Below are positions 43,518-51,783 of a DNA stretch of 64,000 nt, piece after piece. Each line of letters starts with the position of its first letter. Position 1 is the first letter of the stretch. The stretch comes from Blautia sp. (lineage in GTDB: Bacteria; Bacillota; Clostridia; Lachnospirales; Lachnospiraceae): NCBI GenBank assembly GCA_022777285.1, contig JALFGN010000027.1, forward strand, positions 22,510-86,509, written 5' to 3'. A program made the translations under genes and the position numbers. The notes below the pieces were generated by a model. It saw nothing but the letters and a program-made list of their open reading frames with translations, had not been told where the DNA came from and searched no databases.

Positions 43518-44957
43518 ATGAAGAAAAAAGCAACAGAAAAACCAAAAGGAAAAAAGAAAAAGAAAGTTTTAAAAATAGTACTGATCGGACTTCTTGGCAT
43601 TCTTGCAGTGTCAGCAGTGGGAATATACGGAGCAGTGGGCTATTATTATCAGGATCGATTTTACAGCGGAACAATCATTAATGGAGTAGACTGCAGTGAA
43701 AAAAGCGTTGCATATATAAAATCTATGGTAAAACAGGAAGCAGAGTCCTATTCACTTACCATCCAAGAAAGAGGCGGTACACAGGATGTGATTCAGTCTG
43801 CTGATATTCAGGTCTCTTATAACGATGATGGTTCGATTGATCAGATTATGGAAGAACAGAACCCCTGGTTTTGGGTGGCAAGTATCGGAAAAGATAAAAA
43901 CTATTCCGTAAATCTGGATAATTCCTATGACGAGGAGAGCCTGGATCAGGCAATTGCCAATATGGCATGCATGAAAGAAGAAAATATGACAGCACCTGCA
44001 GATGCTTATCTGAAGGACAATGGTTCTTCTTACGAAATCGTGCCGGAAGTAGAGGGCAATACGCTGGATTTGGAAAAAACAAAAGAGACCATCAAAAAAG
44101 CAGTCGATAACCGGGAAAAAGAAATTTCTCTGGAAGATGCATCCTGCTATGTAGAGCCGGCTGTGCGCCGGGATGATTCCAAACTGGTTCAGGAAGCAGA
44201 ACAGTTAAATCAGATGACATCTATGGAAATTGTTCTTGATTTTGGATCCGGTCAGGAAAAAGTGGACAGAGCCAGATTACAGGGATGGATCGTAAAAAAC
44301 GAGCAGGATGGAACTTGTTCTTACGATGAAGCAGCAGTGAAACAGTATGTGATCGATCTGTCTGCGAAATATAATACGGAAGGAAAAGCAAGAACCTTTG
44401 TGACCACAGGCGGAAATACAGTAAACCTTACAAAAGGAGATTATGGATGGAGACTGTGGCAGGATAAAACCACAGAATCCTTACTTGCAGCCATGAAAGC
44501 AGGACAGAACACCACCGTAGAAGTCACTTGGCTCTACAAAGGACAGACCCATGAAGGAAATGAAATCAATGGAACCTATGTGGAAATTTCCATCACAGAA
44601 CAGAGAATGTGGTTTTACAAAAATGGTTCTCTGCTGGTAGATACACCCGTTGTTACAGGAAATCCAAATACCGGTCACGGAACACCGGCCGGAGGGGTGT
44701 GGAAACTGAAAGATAAACGAGCTCCATTTACCCTGACTGGTTATAAAGAGGACGGAAGCATCGATTATGAAGAACCCGTCAATTACTGGATGCCATTTAA
44801 CGGTGGTGTGGGAATCCATGATCTGACAAAAAGAGCTGCCTTCGGAGGAGACATTTACCTGACAAATGGTTCCCATGGATGTGTCAATACGCCACTGGAA
44901 GCAGTTGCAACCATCTATAATAATATAGACATCAATACACCGGTTGTGGTATACTGA
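43518..44957 (+). CDS. L,D-transpeptidase (YkuD) with peptidoglycan-binding-like domain
   Basis: N-terminal TM; C-terminal YVEISITEQRMWFYKNGSLLVDTPVVTGNPNTGHGTPAGGVWKL ... HGCVNTPLEA. Confidence 0.93.
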   Translation: MKKKATEKPKGKKKKKVLKIVLIGLLGILAVSAVGIYGAVGYYYQDRFYSGTIINGVDCSEKSVAYIKSMVKQEAESYSLTIQERGGTQDVIQSADIQVSYNDDGSIDQIMEEQNPWFWVASIGKDKNYSVNLDNSYDEESLDQAIANMACMKEENMTAPADAYLKDNGSSYEIVPEVEGNTLDLEKTKETIKKAVDNREKEISLEDASCYVEPAVRRDDSKLVQEAEQLNQMTSMEIVLDFGSGQEKVDRARLQGWIVKNEQDGTCSYDEAAVKQYVIDLSAKYNTEGKARTFVTTGGNTVNLTKGDYGWRLWQDKTTESLLAAMKAGQNTTVEVTWLYKGQTHEGNEINGTYVEISITEQRMWFYKNGSLLVDTPVVTGNPNTGHGTPAGGVWKLKDKRAPFTLTGYKEDGSIDYEEPVNYWMPFNGGVGIHDLTKRAAFGGDIYLTNGSHGCVNTPLEAVATIYNNIDINTPVVVY

Positions 44958-44964
44958 TTTTGGC

Positions 44965-45000
44965 AAAGAGGCTGTTGTACGATTGTGCAGCGGTCTTTTT
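44965..45000 (+). terminator. Rho-independent terminator after L,D-transpeptidase
   Basis: aaagaggctgttgtacgattgtgcagcggtcttttt. Confidence 0.7.
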
Positions 45001-45059
45001 CCGTTCCTGTTCCGGAGACTTGCCGGATCTCGAAGCAGGACTTACCATTATTTTGACGC

Positions 45060-45088
45060 TTGAATTTTCAGTCTAAAGTTGATATAAT
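45060..45088 (+). promoter_or_regulatory. SigmaA-type promoter of ABC transporter operon
   Basis: TTGAAT - 17 nt - TATAAT. Confidence 0.7.
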
Positions 45089-45156
45089 GCTTAAAGCTGA
45101 ATATTCATACACAATTTAAGAATTTCCATGAATAAAAATGAGTAAGGAGAGAAAAA

Positions 45157-46050
45157 ATGAAGAAAAAATTATTTGCAGCAGTCCTTGCTTCCGTAATGGT
45201 ATTATCCATGACTGCATGCGGAGGCAGTGACAACAAACAGGAAAGTACCGGAGATGGTACAGCAACAGAGAGCACAGAAAGTAAGGGTGTCAAAGTCGTT
45301 GATGTAGACCTGACAAATGAAGAGTATGCGTTTGGTGTGGATAAGAATCAGCCGGAGCTTCAGGAGCAGGTCAATGCTTTCGTCAAAAAAATCAAAGAAG
45401 ACGGAACACTGGATGAAATCTGTAATAAATACTTTGCAGACGGAGAGCCGACTGCTGTAAAATCTGCACAGCTGGATACTTCCAAAGATCAGCTGATCGT
45501 AGCAACGAATGCAGCATTTGAACCTTTTGAATATACAAAGGGAGAAGATTATTACGGAATTGATATGGAAATTGCAGCAATGCTTGCTGATGAACTGGGC
45601 CAGGATCTGGTTATCCAGAATATGGATTTTGATGCCGTATGTCTGTCTGTAGGGCAGCAGAAATGTGACATTGCTATGGCAGGTCTGACAGTCAATGAAG
45701 AAAGAAAAGAGTATGTAACTTTCTCTGAGCCATATTATCAGGCTTCCCAGCGTCTGATCGTAAAGGCAGGGGATACAGCATTTGATACATGTAAAGATGC
45801 AGCAGCAGTGGAAGAGATTCTGAATGGTCTGAAAGCAACGGATAAAATCGGTGTACAGGCAGGTACAACCGGACAGTATTATGTAGAAGGAAGCGAAGAC
45901 TGGGGATTTGCAGGACTGCCTGCAGAATGTGTACCATATAAGAATGGTTCACTGGCAGTACAGGATCTGATCAACGGAAATATTCAGTACGTAATCATTG
46001 ATGCTGCTCCGGCAAAATGTATTACAGAATCCATTAATGCAATGCAGTAA
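45157..46050 (+). CDS. Family-3 amino-acid ABC transporter substrate-binding lipoprotein (apparently circularly permuted)
   Basis: Lipobox MTACGG; core DQLIVATNAAFEPFEYTKGEDYYGIDMEIAAMLADELG; canonical C-terminal segment EEYAFGVDKNQPELQEQVNAFVKKIKEDGTLDEICNKYF found at the N-terminus. Confidence 0.92.
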   Translation: MKKKLFAAVLASVMVLSMTACGGSDNKQESTGDGTATESTESKGVKVVDVDLTNEEYAFGVDKNQPELQEQVNAFVKKIKEDGTLDEICNKYFADGEPTAVKSAQLDTSKDQLIVATNAAFEPFEYTKGEDYYGIDMEIAAMLADELGQDLVIQNMDFDAVCLSVGQQKCDIAMAGLTVNEERKEYVTFSEPYYQASQRLIVKAGDTAFDTCKDAAAVEEILNGLKATDKIGVQAGTTGQYYVEGSEDWGFAGLPAECVPYKNGSLAVQDLINGNIQYVIIDAAPAKCITESINAMQ

Positions 46051-46060
46051 CAATTAAACT

Positions 46061-46093
46061 AAAAAAGCGGGCACAAAAAGGTCCGCTTTTTTC
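46061..46093 (+). terminator. Intra-operon terminator between SBP and permease genes
   Basis: aaaaaagcgggcacaaaaaggtccgcttttttc. Confidence 0.75.
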
Positions 46094-46111
46094 TTTGATA
46101 AAGGTGAGAAT

Positions 46112-46822
46112 ATGGGTAATTTCGAACAGAAAATTGACAAATTTATTGAAATTTTTCTGGAACAGAACGGTTACGTAAAGGTCATCCAGGGACTTCAGAA
46201 CACACTTTTGATCGCCATCAGTGGTCTGATCATCGGTATTATGATCGGTACCTTGATCGCTACCGTTCGTGTTTTTCCAAAGTATAAACGGCTTCCAAGA
46301 GTTTTGAACAGTATCTGCAGCTTTTATGTTGCATTATTCAGAGGAACACCTATGGTTGTACAGCTTCTGGTCTTTTATTATGTGCTTCTGCCTCTGCTTG
46401 GTGTACATATGACAGGGGTACAGGTGGCTATGGCAGTTTTCGGACTGAACAGTGGTGCTTATATCTCTGAGATCATGCGAAGCGGTATTCAGTCGGTAGA
46501 TTCCGGACAGCTGGAGGCCGGCCGTGCAGTAGGACTTGGATTTGGTGTCAGCATGTGTAAGATTGTCATTCCTCAGGCAGTGAAAAATATTCTGCCTACC
46601 CTTGGAAATGAGTTTATAACATTGATTAAGGAAACTTCGGTTGTAAGTTTTGTAGGTGCTGCAGATTTGTATGTGGCATTCAGCTATATCGGAAGCAACA
46701 GCTACGAGTTCATGGTTCCTTACCTTGTTATGGCAATGATTTACATTCTCCTGGTACTGGTAATTTCTCTGCTGGTAAAATTAATGGAAAGGAGCCTGAA
46801 GAAGAGTGATAGACGTAATTAA
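46112..46822 (+). CDS. Amino-acid ABC transporter permease
   Basis: [81 protein letters not shown]. Confidence 0.95.
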   Translation: MGNFEQKIDKFIEIFLEQNGYVKVIQGLQNTLLIAISGLIIGIMIGTLIATVRVFPKYKRLPRVLNSICSFYVALFRGTPMVVQLLVFYYVLLPLLGVHMTGVQVAMAVFGLNSGAYISEIMRSGIQSVDSGQLEAGRAVGLGFGVSMCKIVIPQAVKNILPTLGNEFITLIKETSVVSFVGAADLYVAFSYIGSNSYEFMVPYLVMAMIYILLVLVISLLVKLMERSLKKSDRRN

Positions 46823-47633
46823 TCTGAAAAAAAGTTTTGATGATACAGAAGTTCTCAAAGGAATTAATGTGACCATTCACAAAGGAGATATTGTGGTTGT
46901 ACTCGGTCCTTCCGGTTCCGGTAAAAGTACATTTCTCAGATGTCTGAATTGTATGGAAGACCCGACGGGCGGAAGCATTATCTTCAATGGAGTCGATATT
47001 GCAGATATGCATGTAGATATCAATATACACCGTCGTCATATGGGAATGGTATTCCAGCATTTTAATCTGTTTAATAATAAAACAGTTATTCAGAACATTA
47101 TGCTTGCGCCGGTTTATGTAAAAAATCAGGAGCTGCGTACAGCAAAGAGAAAAAATGCTTTGACAAAAATGAAAAATCTCTTTGCAAAAGAAAAGCAGGA
47201 ACTGATTCCGATTACCACAACAAAAGCAGAAATTCAGAGAGAAGCCAAAGAACAGGCAATGACGCTTCTGAAAAGAATCGGTCTGGAAGAAAAAGCAGAT
47301 GTATATCCATCGACTTTATCCGGTGGTCAGAAGCAGAGGGTTGCCATTGTGCGTGCGCTGGCTATGAATCCGGATGTGATTCTTTTTGATGAACCGACCA
47401 GTGCGCTGGATCCGGAGATGGTAGGCGAAGTACTGGATCTGATGAAGGCTCTGGCAAAAGAAGGCATGACCATGATTATTGTAACCCATGAAATGGGATT
47501 TGCAAAAGAAGTGGCAAACAGAATTCTGTTTATGGATGAAGGAGTGATTCTGGAAAGCGGTACACCGGAAGAATTTTTTGGGAATCCGAAAAATCCAAGA
47601 GCAAAAGAATTTCTTTCCAAAGTACTTTCTTAA
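46806..47633 (+). CDS. Amino-acid ABC transporter ATP-binding protein
   Basis: [55 protein letters not shown]. Confidence 0.95.
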   Translation: MIDVINLKKSFDDTEVLKGINVTIHKGDIVVVLGPSGSGKSTFLRCLNCMEDPTGGSIIFNGVDIADMHVDINIHRRHMGMVFQHFNLFNNKTVIQNIMLAPVYVKNQELRTAKRKNALTKMKNLFAKEKQELIPITTTKAEIQREAKEQAMTLLKRIGLEEKADVYPSTLSGGQKQRVAIVRALAMNPDVILFDEPTSALDPEMVGEVLDLMKALAKEGMTMIIVTHEMGFAKEVANRILFMDEGVILESGTPEEFFGNPKNPRAKEFLSKVLS

Positions 47634-47735
47634 GAAGATAGACAAAAAAAGTAAAAAAATAGATTTACCGATTTCCGGTTTCGTGTTAGAATATTTTTGG
47701 CATATAACAAAAATTCTTTCACGGGCCGCAGCGTG

Positions 47736-47765
47736 AGAGTTCCGCAAGCGGAACTCTTTGTTTTT
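47736..47765 (+). terminator. Rho-independent terminator upstream of gpmI
   Basis: agagttccgcaagcggaactctttgttttt. Confidence 0.75.
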
Positions 47766-47779
47766 AGAAAGGAGAAACT

Positions 47780-49321
47780 ATGAGTAAGAAACCAACCGTA
47801 TTAATGATTCTTGATGGATATGGACTGAATAACAATTGTGAAGCAAATGCAGTATGCGAGGCAAAAACTCCGATTATGGATCAGCTGAAATCTCAGTGTC
47901 CTTTTGTAGAGGGAAATGCCAGCGGTATGGCAGTAGGTCTGCCGGAAGGCCAGATGGGAAATTCGGAAGTAGGACATCTGAATATGGGTGCCGGACGCAT
48001 TGTATATCAGGAACTGACAAGAATTACAAAAGAAATTCAGGATGGAGATTTCTTTAAGAATGAGGCACTGTTAAAAGCAGTAAAAAATGCAAAAGAAAAT
48101 AATTCCGCACTGCATCTGTTCGGACTTTTATCTGACGGTGGTGTTCACAGCCACAATACGCATGTATATGGTATTCTGGAACTGGCAAAAAGAGAAGGAC
48201 TGGATAAAGTCTTCGTTCATTGTTTCCTGGATGGACGTGATACACCAACCACCGGTGGAAAAGAATATATCAAAGAATTAAATGATAAAATGAAAGAAAT
48301 CGGTGTAGGACAGGTAGCATCGGTTATGGGTCGTTACTATGCAATGGACCGCGATAATCGCTGGGATCGTGTAGAGAGAGCTTACAAAGCCATGACAGAA
48401 GGCGAAGGCATTCAGGCAGAATGTGCAGTATGCGCAGTCAAAGATTCTTATGCAGCAGACAAAACAGATGAGTTCGTAGAACCGACGGTAATCGTAAAAG
48501 AAGGAAAACCGGTCGGTCTGATTCAGGATAAAGATTCCGTTATCTTCTTCAACTTCCGTCCGGATCGTGCACGTGAAATCACAAGAGCATTCTGCGATGA
48601 TGAATTCACAGGATTTGAAAGAGCAAAAAGACTGGATCTGACTTATGTATGCTTTACAGAATATGATCCGACGATTCCAAATAAAGAGGTTGCTTTCCAT
48701 AAAGTATCCATTCACAATACATTTGGTGAATTTCTGGCAGCAAATGGAATGAAACAGGCACGTATTGCAGAAACAGAAAAATATGCACACGTTACTTTCT
48801 TCTTTAACGGTGGTGTGGAAGAACCAAATGAAGGAGAAGACAGAATTCTTGTAAAATCTCCAAAGGTTGCAACTTACGATCTGAAACCGGAAATGAGTGC
48901 TTACGAAGTATGTGATAAACTGACAGAAGCCATTCGTTCCGGAAAATATGATGTGATCATCATCAACTTTGCAAATCCGGATATGGTAGGCCATACCGGT
49001 GTGGAAGCTGCTGCAATCAAAGCGGTAGAAGCAGTTGATGAATGTGTAGGAAAAGCAGTCGATGCTGTGAAAGAAGTAGGCGGACAGATGTTTATCTGTG
49101 CAGACCACGGAAATGCAGAACAGCTGAAAGACTATGAAACCGGTGAAGTCTTCACTGCTCATACAACCAATCCGGTTCCATTTATTCTGGTAAATGCAGA
49201 TCCTTCTTATGGACTGAGAGAGGGCGGATGTCTGGCAGATATCGCTCCTACTTTAATTGAATTAATGGGAATGGAACAGCCGGCAGAAATGACTGGTAAA
49301 TCTCTGTTGATCAAAAAATAA
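47780..49321 (+). CDS. gpmI: 2,3-bisphosphoglycerate-independent phosphoglycerate mutase
   Basis: KPTVLMILDGYGLNNNCEANAV; GNSEVGHLNMGAGRIVYQELTRI; DGRDTPTTGGKEYI. Confidence 0.97.
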   Translation: MSKKPTVLMILDGYGLNNNCEANAVCEAKTPIMDQLKSQCPFVEGNASGMAVGLPEGQMGNSEVGHLNMGAGRIVYQELTRITKEIQDGDFFKNEALLKAVKNAKENNSALHLFGLLSDGGVHSHNTHVYGILELAKREGLDKVFVHCFLDGRDTPTTGGKEYIKELNDKMKEIGVGQVASVMGRYYAMDRDNRWDRVERAYKAMTEGEGIQAECAVCAVKDSYAADKTDEFVEPTVIVKEGKPVGLIQDKDSVIFFNFRPDRAREITRAFCDDEFTGFERAKRLDLTYVCFTEYDPTIPNKEVAFHKVSIHNTFGEFLAANGMKQARIAETEKYAHVTFFFNGGVEEPNEGEDRILVKSPKVATYDLKPEMSAYEVCDKLTEAIRSGKYDVIIINFANPDMVGHTGVEAAAIKAVEAVDECVGKAVDAVKEVGGQMFICADHGNAEQLKDYETGEVFTAHTTNPVPFILVNADPSYGLREGGCLADIAPTLIELMGMEQPAEMTGKSLLIKK

Positions 49322-49336
49322 TAAAAAAAGATATTG

Positions 49337-49397
49337 AACGGTTCAGAGCCATATCGACAAAATGCGAGGCATTTTGGAGGTGTGGCTCTAAACAGTT
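49337..49397. repeat. Nested imperfect palindrome (possible dispersed intergenic repeat)
   Basis: Outer arms aacggttcagagccatat / gtgtggctctaaacagtt, inner perfect aaaatgc-gag-gcatttt; single copy in window. Confidence 0.5.
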
Positions 49398-49447
49398 ACT
49401 AAAAGGACCGCTTTCCATTCCGGACTATTTTGTGAAAAATTACAGGG

Positions 49448-49476
49448 TTGTCTTTTTTATACCACTGTGTTATGAT
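49448..49476 (+). promoter_or_regulatory. Candidate promoter of the surface-fibre operon
   Basis: TTGTCT - 17 nt - TATGAT, ~175 nt before ATG 49651. Confidence 0.5.
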
Positions 49477-49650
49477 TTCTTTACATTTCAGATACGAATC
49501 TATTTCTTATTTTTGATTCGTATTTCAGAAAAGACCATTCGGTCGAATTATCCAACTAATACAATTGAATCATGCATGGAAAGATACAGGAGCATGCAGA
49601 TGTCTCTATCATGGGCTGCTTCTCTGTCTTTCTGCGGAAAGGAGTATCTT

Positions 49651-51783
49651 ATGTGGTACCGAAAATGGGGAAAAAGAATCCTTGTATGCAGCTTGTTGCT
49701 TGTTCTTTCAGCCGGCATCCTTTCTTTGGATGTATGGGCATCTGCGGTGGAAGAAGTGCACACAGAAGACCAGCAGGAAGAGGATCCCGGTGGTGAACAG
49801 ATGCTTCCGGGTATCTATACGAAAGAGGAAAACAGCCGGTTACGAAGTGCAGTTACCAGTCAGATTGAAGTCAAGTGGAACGAATCCCTTGCTGTCTTTG
49901 ATCCATCTCTGATCAGTCTTGATGATCCCTTGAACAGTTCTATCAAATATGTCAATGCAACCGATAAAGAAAATCCCGATATGAAAGGAAAACAACGCGT
50001 CGTTTATTGCATCCAGTACGGAAAAGACGGACCGCTGGGAACGATCAGCTGGACCGGAGGAGGAAAAGTACCGGCTGATATCGCCTATCTCATGTATTGG
50101 GGCTGCCGGTATCTGGGCATGGAAAGTGTACGGCCTGCTTATCGGACCGGATATGGATGGAAATATGATTATATGGCGACTCAGTATGCCATTCATATTG
50201 TAAATCAGGAATATTCCTTTGAGACCTTACATGACCATCTCAGTGGAAGCAAGAAGGAGACTTTTGGCGCAGTGATCAAGAAAATGACAGAAGATGCTGC
50301 CAATGCTTCCAATTTGCTTCCTTTTGAGGAAGGGTGGAAAGATTTTTCCTATACCTTGTCGGATTCCAGTGTGGAATGGAAAGCAGAAGCTTACCAGGGG
50401 GAGGAAGGTTATACAACCAAATGGATTTCCCAGCAGCTCAGTGACGGTCAGGTTTTCTGCAGTGAATACATACAGGAAAAATGGGCAGCAGCAGATCATG
50501 GGGCAGTGATTATCTGGAAAGATTCGGGAGATGCATCCGATTTCCGGATCTGGATTCCGAAGAAAGAATATCTGAAACTGCAAGTGACGGGAGCAACGGT
50601 GACTGCAACCGTAGGCGGTACGCATTCCCTTTGTCTGGCAGGGTGGACGTATCGGGCAGATGAGAATCCGGATCAGTATCAAAGAGTGACCTTGTTAGAA
50701 GGAGGCGGCGGAACAGGTGAGCATAGCGCTGCTGTCACGGCTCTGGTTCCAAAGAAAACGATCCATTGTTTTATTGAATTACAGAAAGAAGATCAGGAAA
50801 CAGGGAAAGCAGAGCCCCAGGGAGCCTGTTCTTTTGAGGGGGCAGTATATGAAGTGAGAAATGCAGAAGGAATGGTAGTAGATAAAATGAAAACAGACAG
50901 AAATGGAAAAGCAGTCAGTGCAGGCATTGGGCCAGGTACTTATACAGTCAAAGAAGTGGAGGCACCAATGGGATACGAAATAGATCCTAAGACCTATACA
51001 GTCGTGTTTGAAAATATCGATACAGAACAGACTCAGTATAGAAGTTTTCTTTCTTCCCAGGAACCACCCCAAAAAGGAACCGTGCTGCTGAGAAAGTTAT
51101 CGGCATATTCCCATAATGGACTTGCAGGTGCGGTTTTTGAACTGTATAACGGAAAAAATGAGCGGATCGGAAGTTATACCAGCGATGAAAATGGATGTAT
51201 TCGGATAGAAAATCTGGTTTGTGATTCCTATTTTTTCCTGGAAACAAAGCCACCGGAAGGCTATGAAAAAACAGAGAAGTCCATTCCCTTCCTTATGGAA
51301 GCCGAACAGATGGGAAAGGTATTGGAAGTGCAGGCAGAAAATAAACCCAAAAAAGTTACGCTGGAACTGACAAAAGAGATTGATGCCCGGGACATTAATT
51401 TTGCAAATGGCGTTCCCATGTTTCTTTTTGAAGTAAAAGGAAAAGATATTGAAGGGAATTATCGGGTTTACCATAGAATTATCAGCTTTCCTTTGGAATA
51501 TGTGGAAACTGCAGCCAACGCAGACGGAACAGTAAGAAATAAAGCAGTATTTGAAGATTTATATCCGGGAATTTATCAGGCAGAAGAGATGAAGGTCATG
51601 CGCTATTCATTGACAGACATTATAGAAATAACGGGAGGCGTCAAAAAGAACTATTCTGTAGAATTTGATCTTATACAACATGAAAAAGCAAGTGCCGTTT
51701 TTGTAAACAGGAAAGAAGAATGGGGCGACTGGTCGGATACTGCTCTGTGTGAAAATCAAATTCCGGGGAAAGAAGGTGTATGA
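49651..51783 (+). CDS. Secreted thioester-domain / SpaA (Cna B-type) adhesin-like protein, no LPXTG anchor
   Basis: Signal peptide MWYRKWGKRILVCSLLLVLSAGILSLDVWA; thioester-domain motifs VVYCIQYG and ATQYAIHIV; B-type domains ending YTVKEVEAPMGY, FFLETKPPEGY, GIYQAEEMKVM; ORF start 49432 is upstream of the RBS-linked ATG 49651. Confidence 0.85.
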   Translation: MWYRKWGKRILVCSLLLVLSAGILSLDVWASAVEEVHTEDQQEEDPGGEQMLPGIYTKEENSRLRSAVTSQIEVKWNESLAVFDPSLISLDDPLNSSIKYVNATDKENPDMKGKQRVVYCIQYGKDGPLGTISWTGGGKVPADIAYLMYWGCRYLGMESVRPAYRTGYGWKYDYMATQYAIHIVNQEYSFETLHDHLSGSKKETFGAVIKKMTEDAANASNLLPFEEGWKDFSYTLSDSSVEWKAEAYQGEEGYTTKWISQQLSDGQVFCSEYIQEKWAAADHGAVIIWKDSGDASDFRIWIPKKEYLKLQVTGATVTATVGGTHSLCLAGWTYRADENPDQYQRVTLLEGGGGTGEHSAAVTALVPKKTIHCFIELQKEDQETGKAEPQGACSFEGAVYEVRNAEGMVVDKMKTDRNGKAVSAGIGPGTYTVKEVEAPMGYEIDPKTYTVVFENIDTEQTQYRSFLSSQEPPQKGTVLLRKLSAYSHNGLAGAVFELYNGKNERIGSYTSDENGCIRIENLVCDSYFFLETKPPEGYEKTEKSIPFLMEAEQMGKVLEVQAENKPKKVTLELTKEIDARDINFANGVPMFLFEVKGKDIEGNYRVYHRIISFPLEYVETAANADGTVRNKAVFEDLYPGIYQAEEMKVMRYSLTDIIEITGGVKKNYSVEFDLIQHEKASAVFVNRKEEWGDWSDTALCENQIPGKEGV

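Noticed and set aside
49432-49650. N-terminal extension of the adhesin ORF
   Set aside because: GAAAGGAG followed by ATG 49651 and a clear signal peptide (MWYRKWGKRILVCSLLLVLSAG) indicate the true start; the upstream part is better explained as leader RNA.
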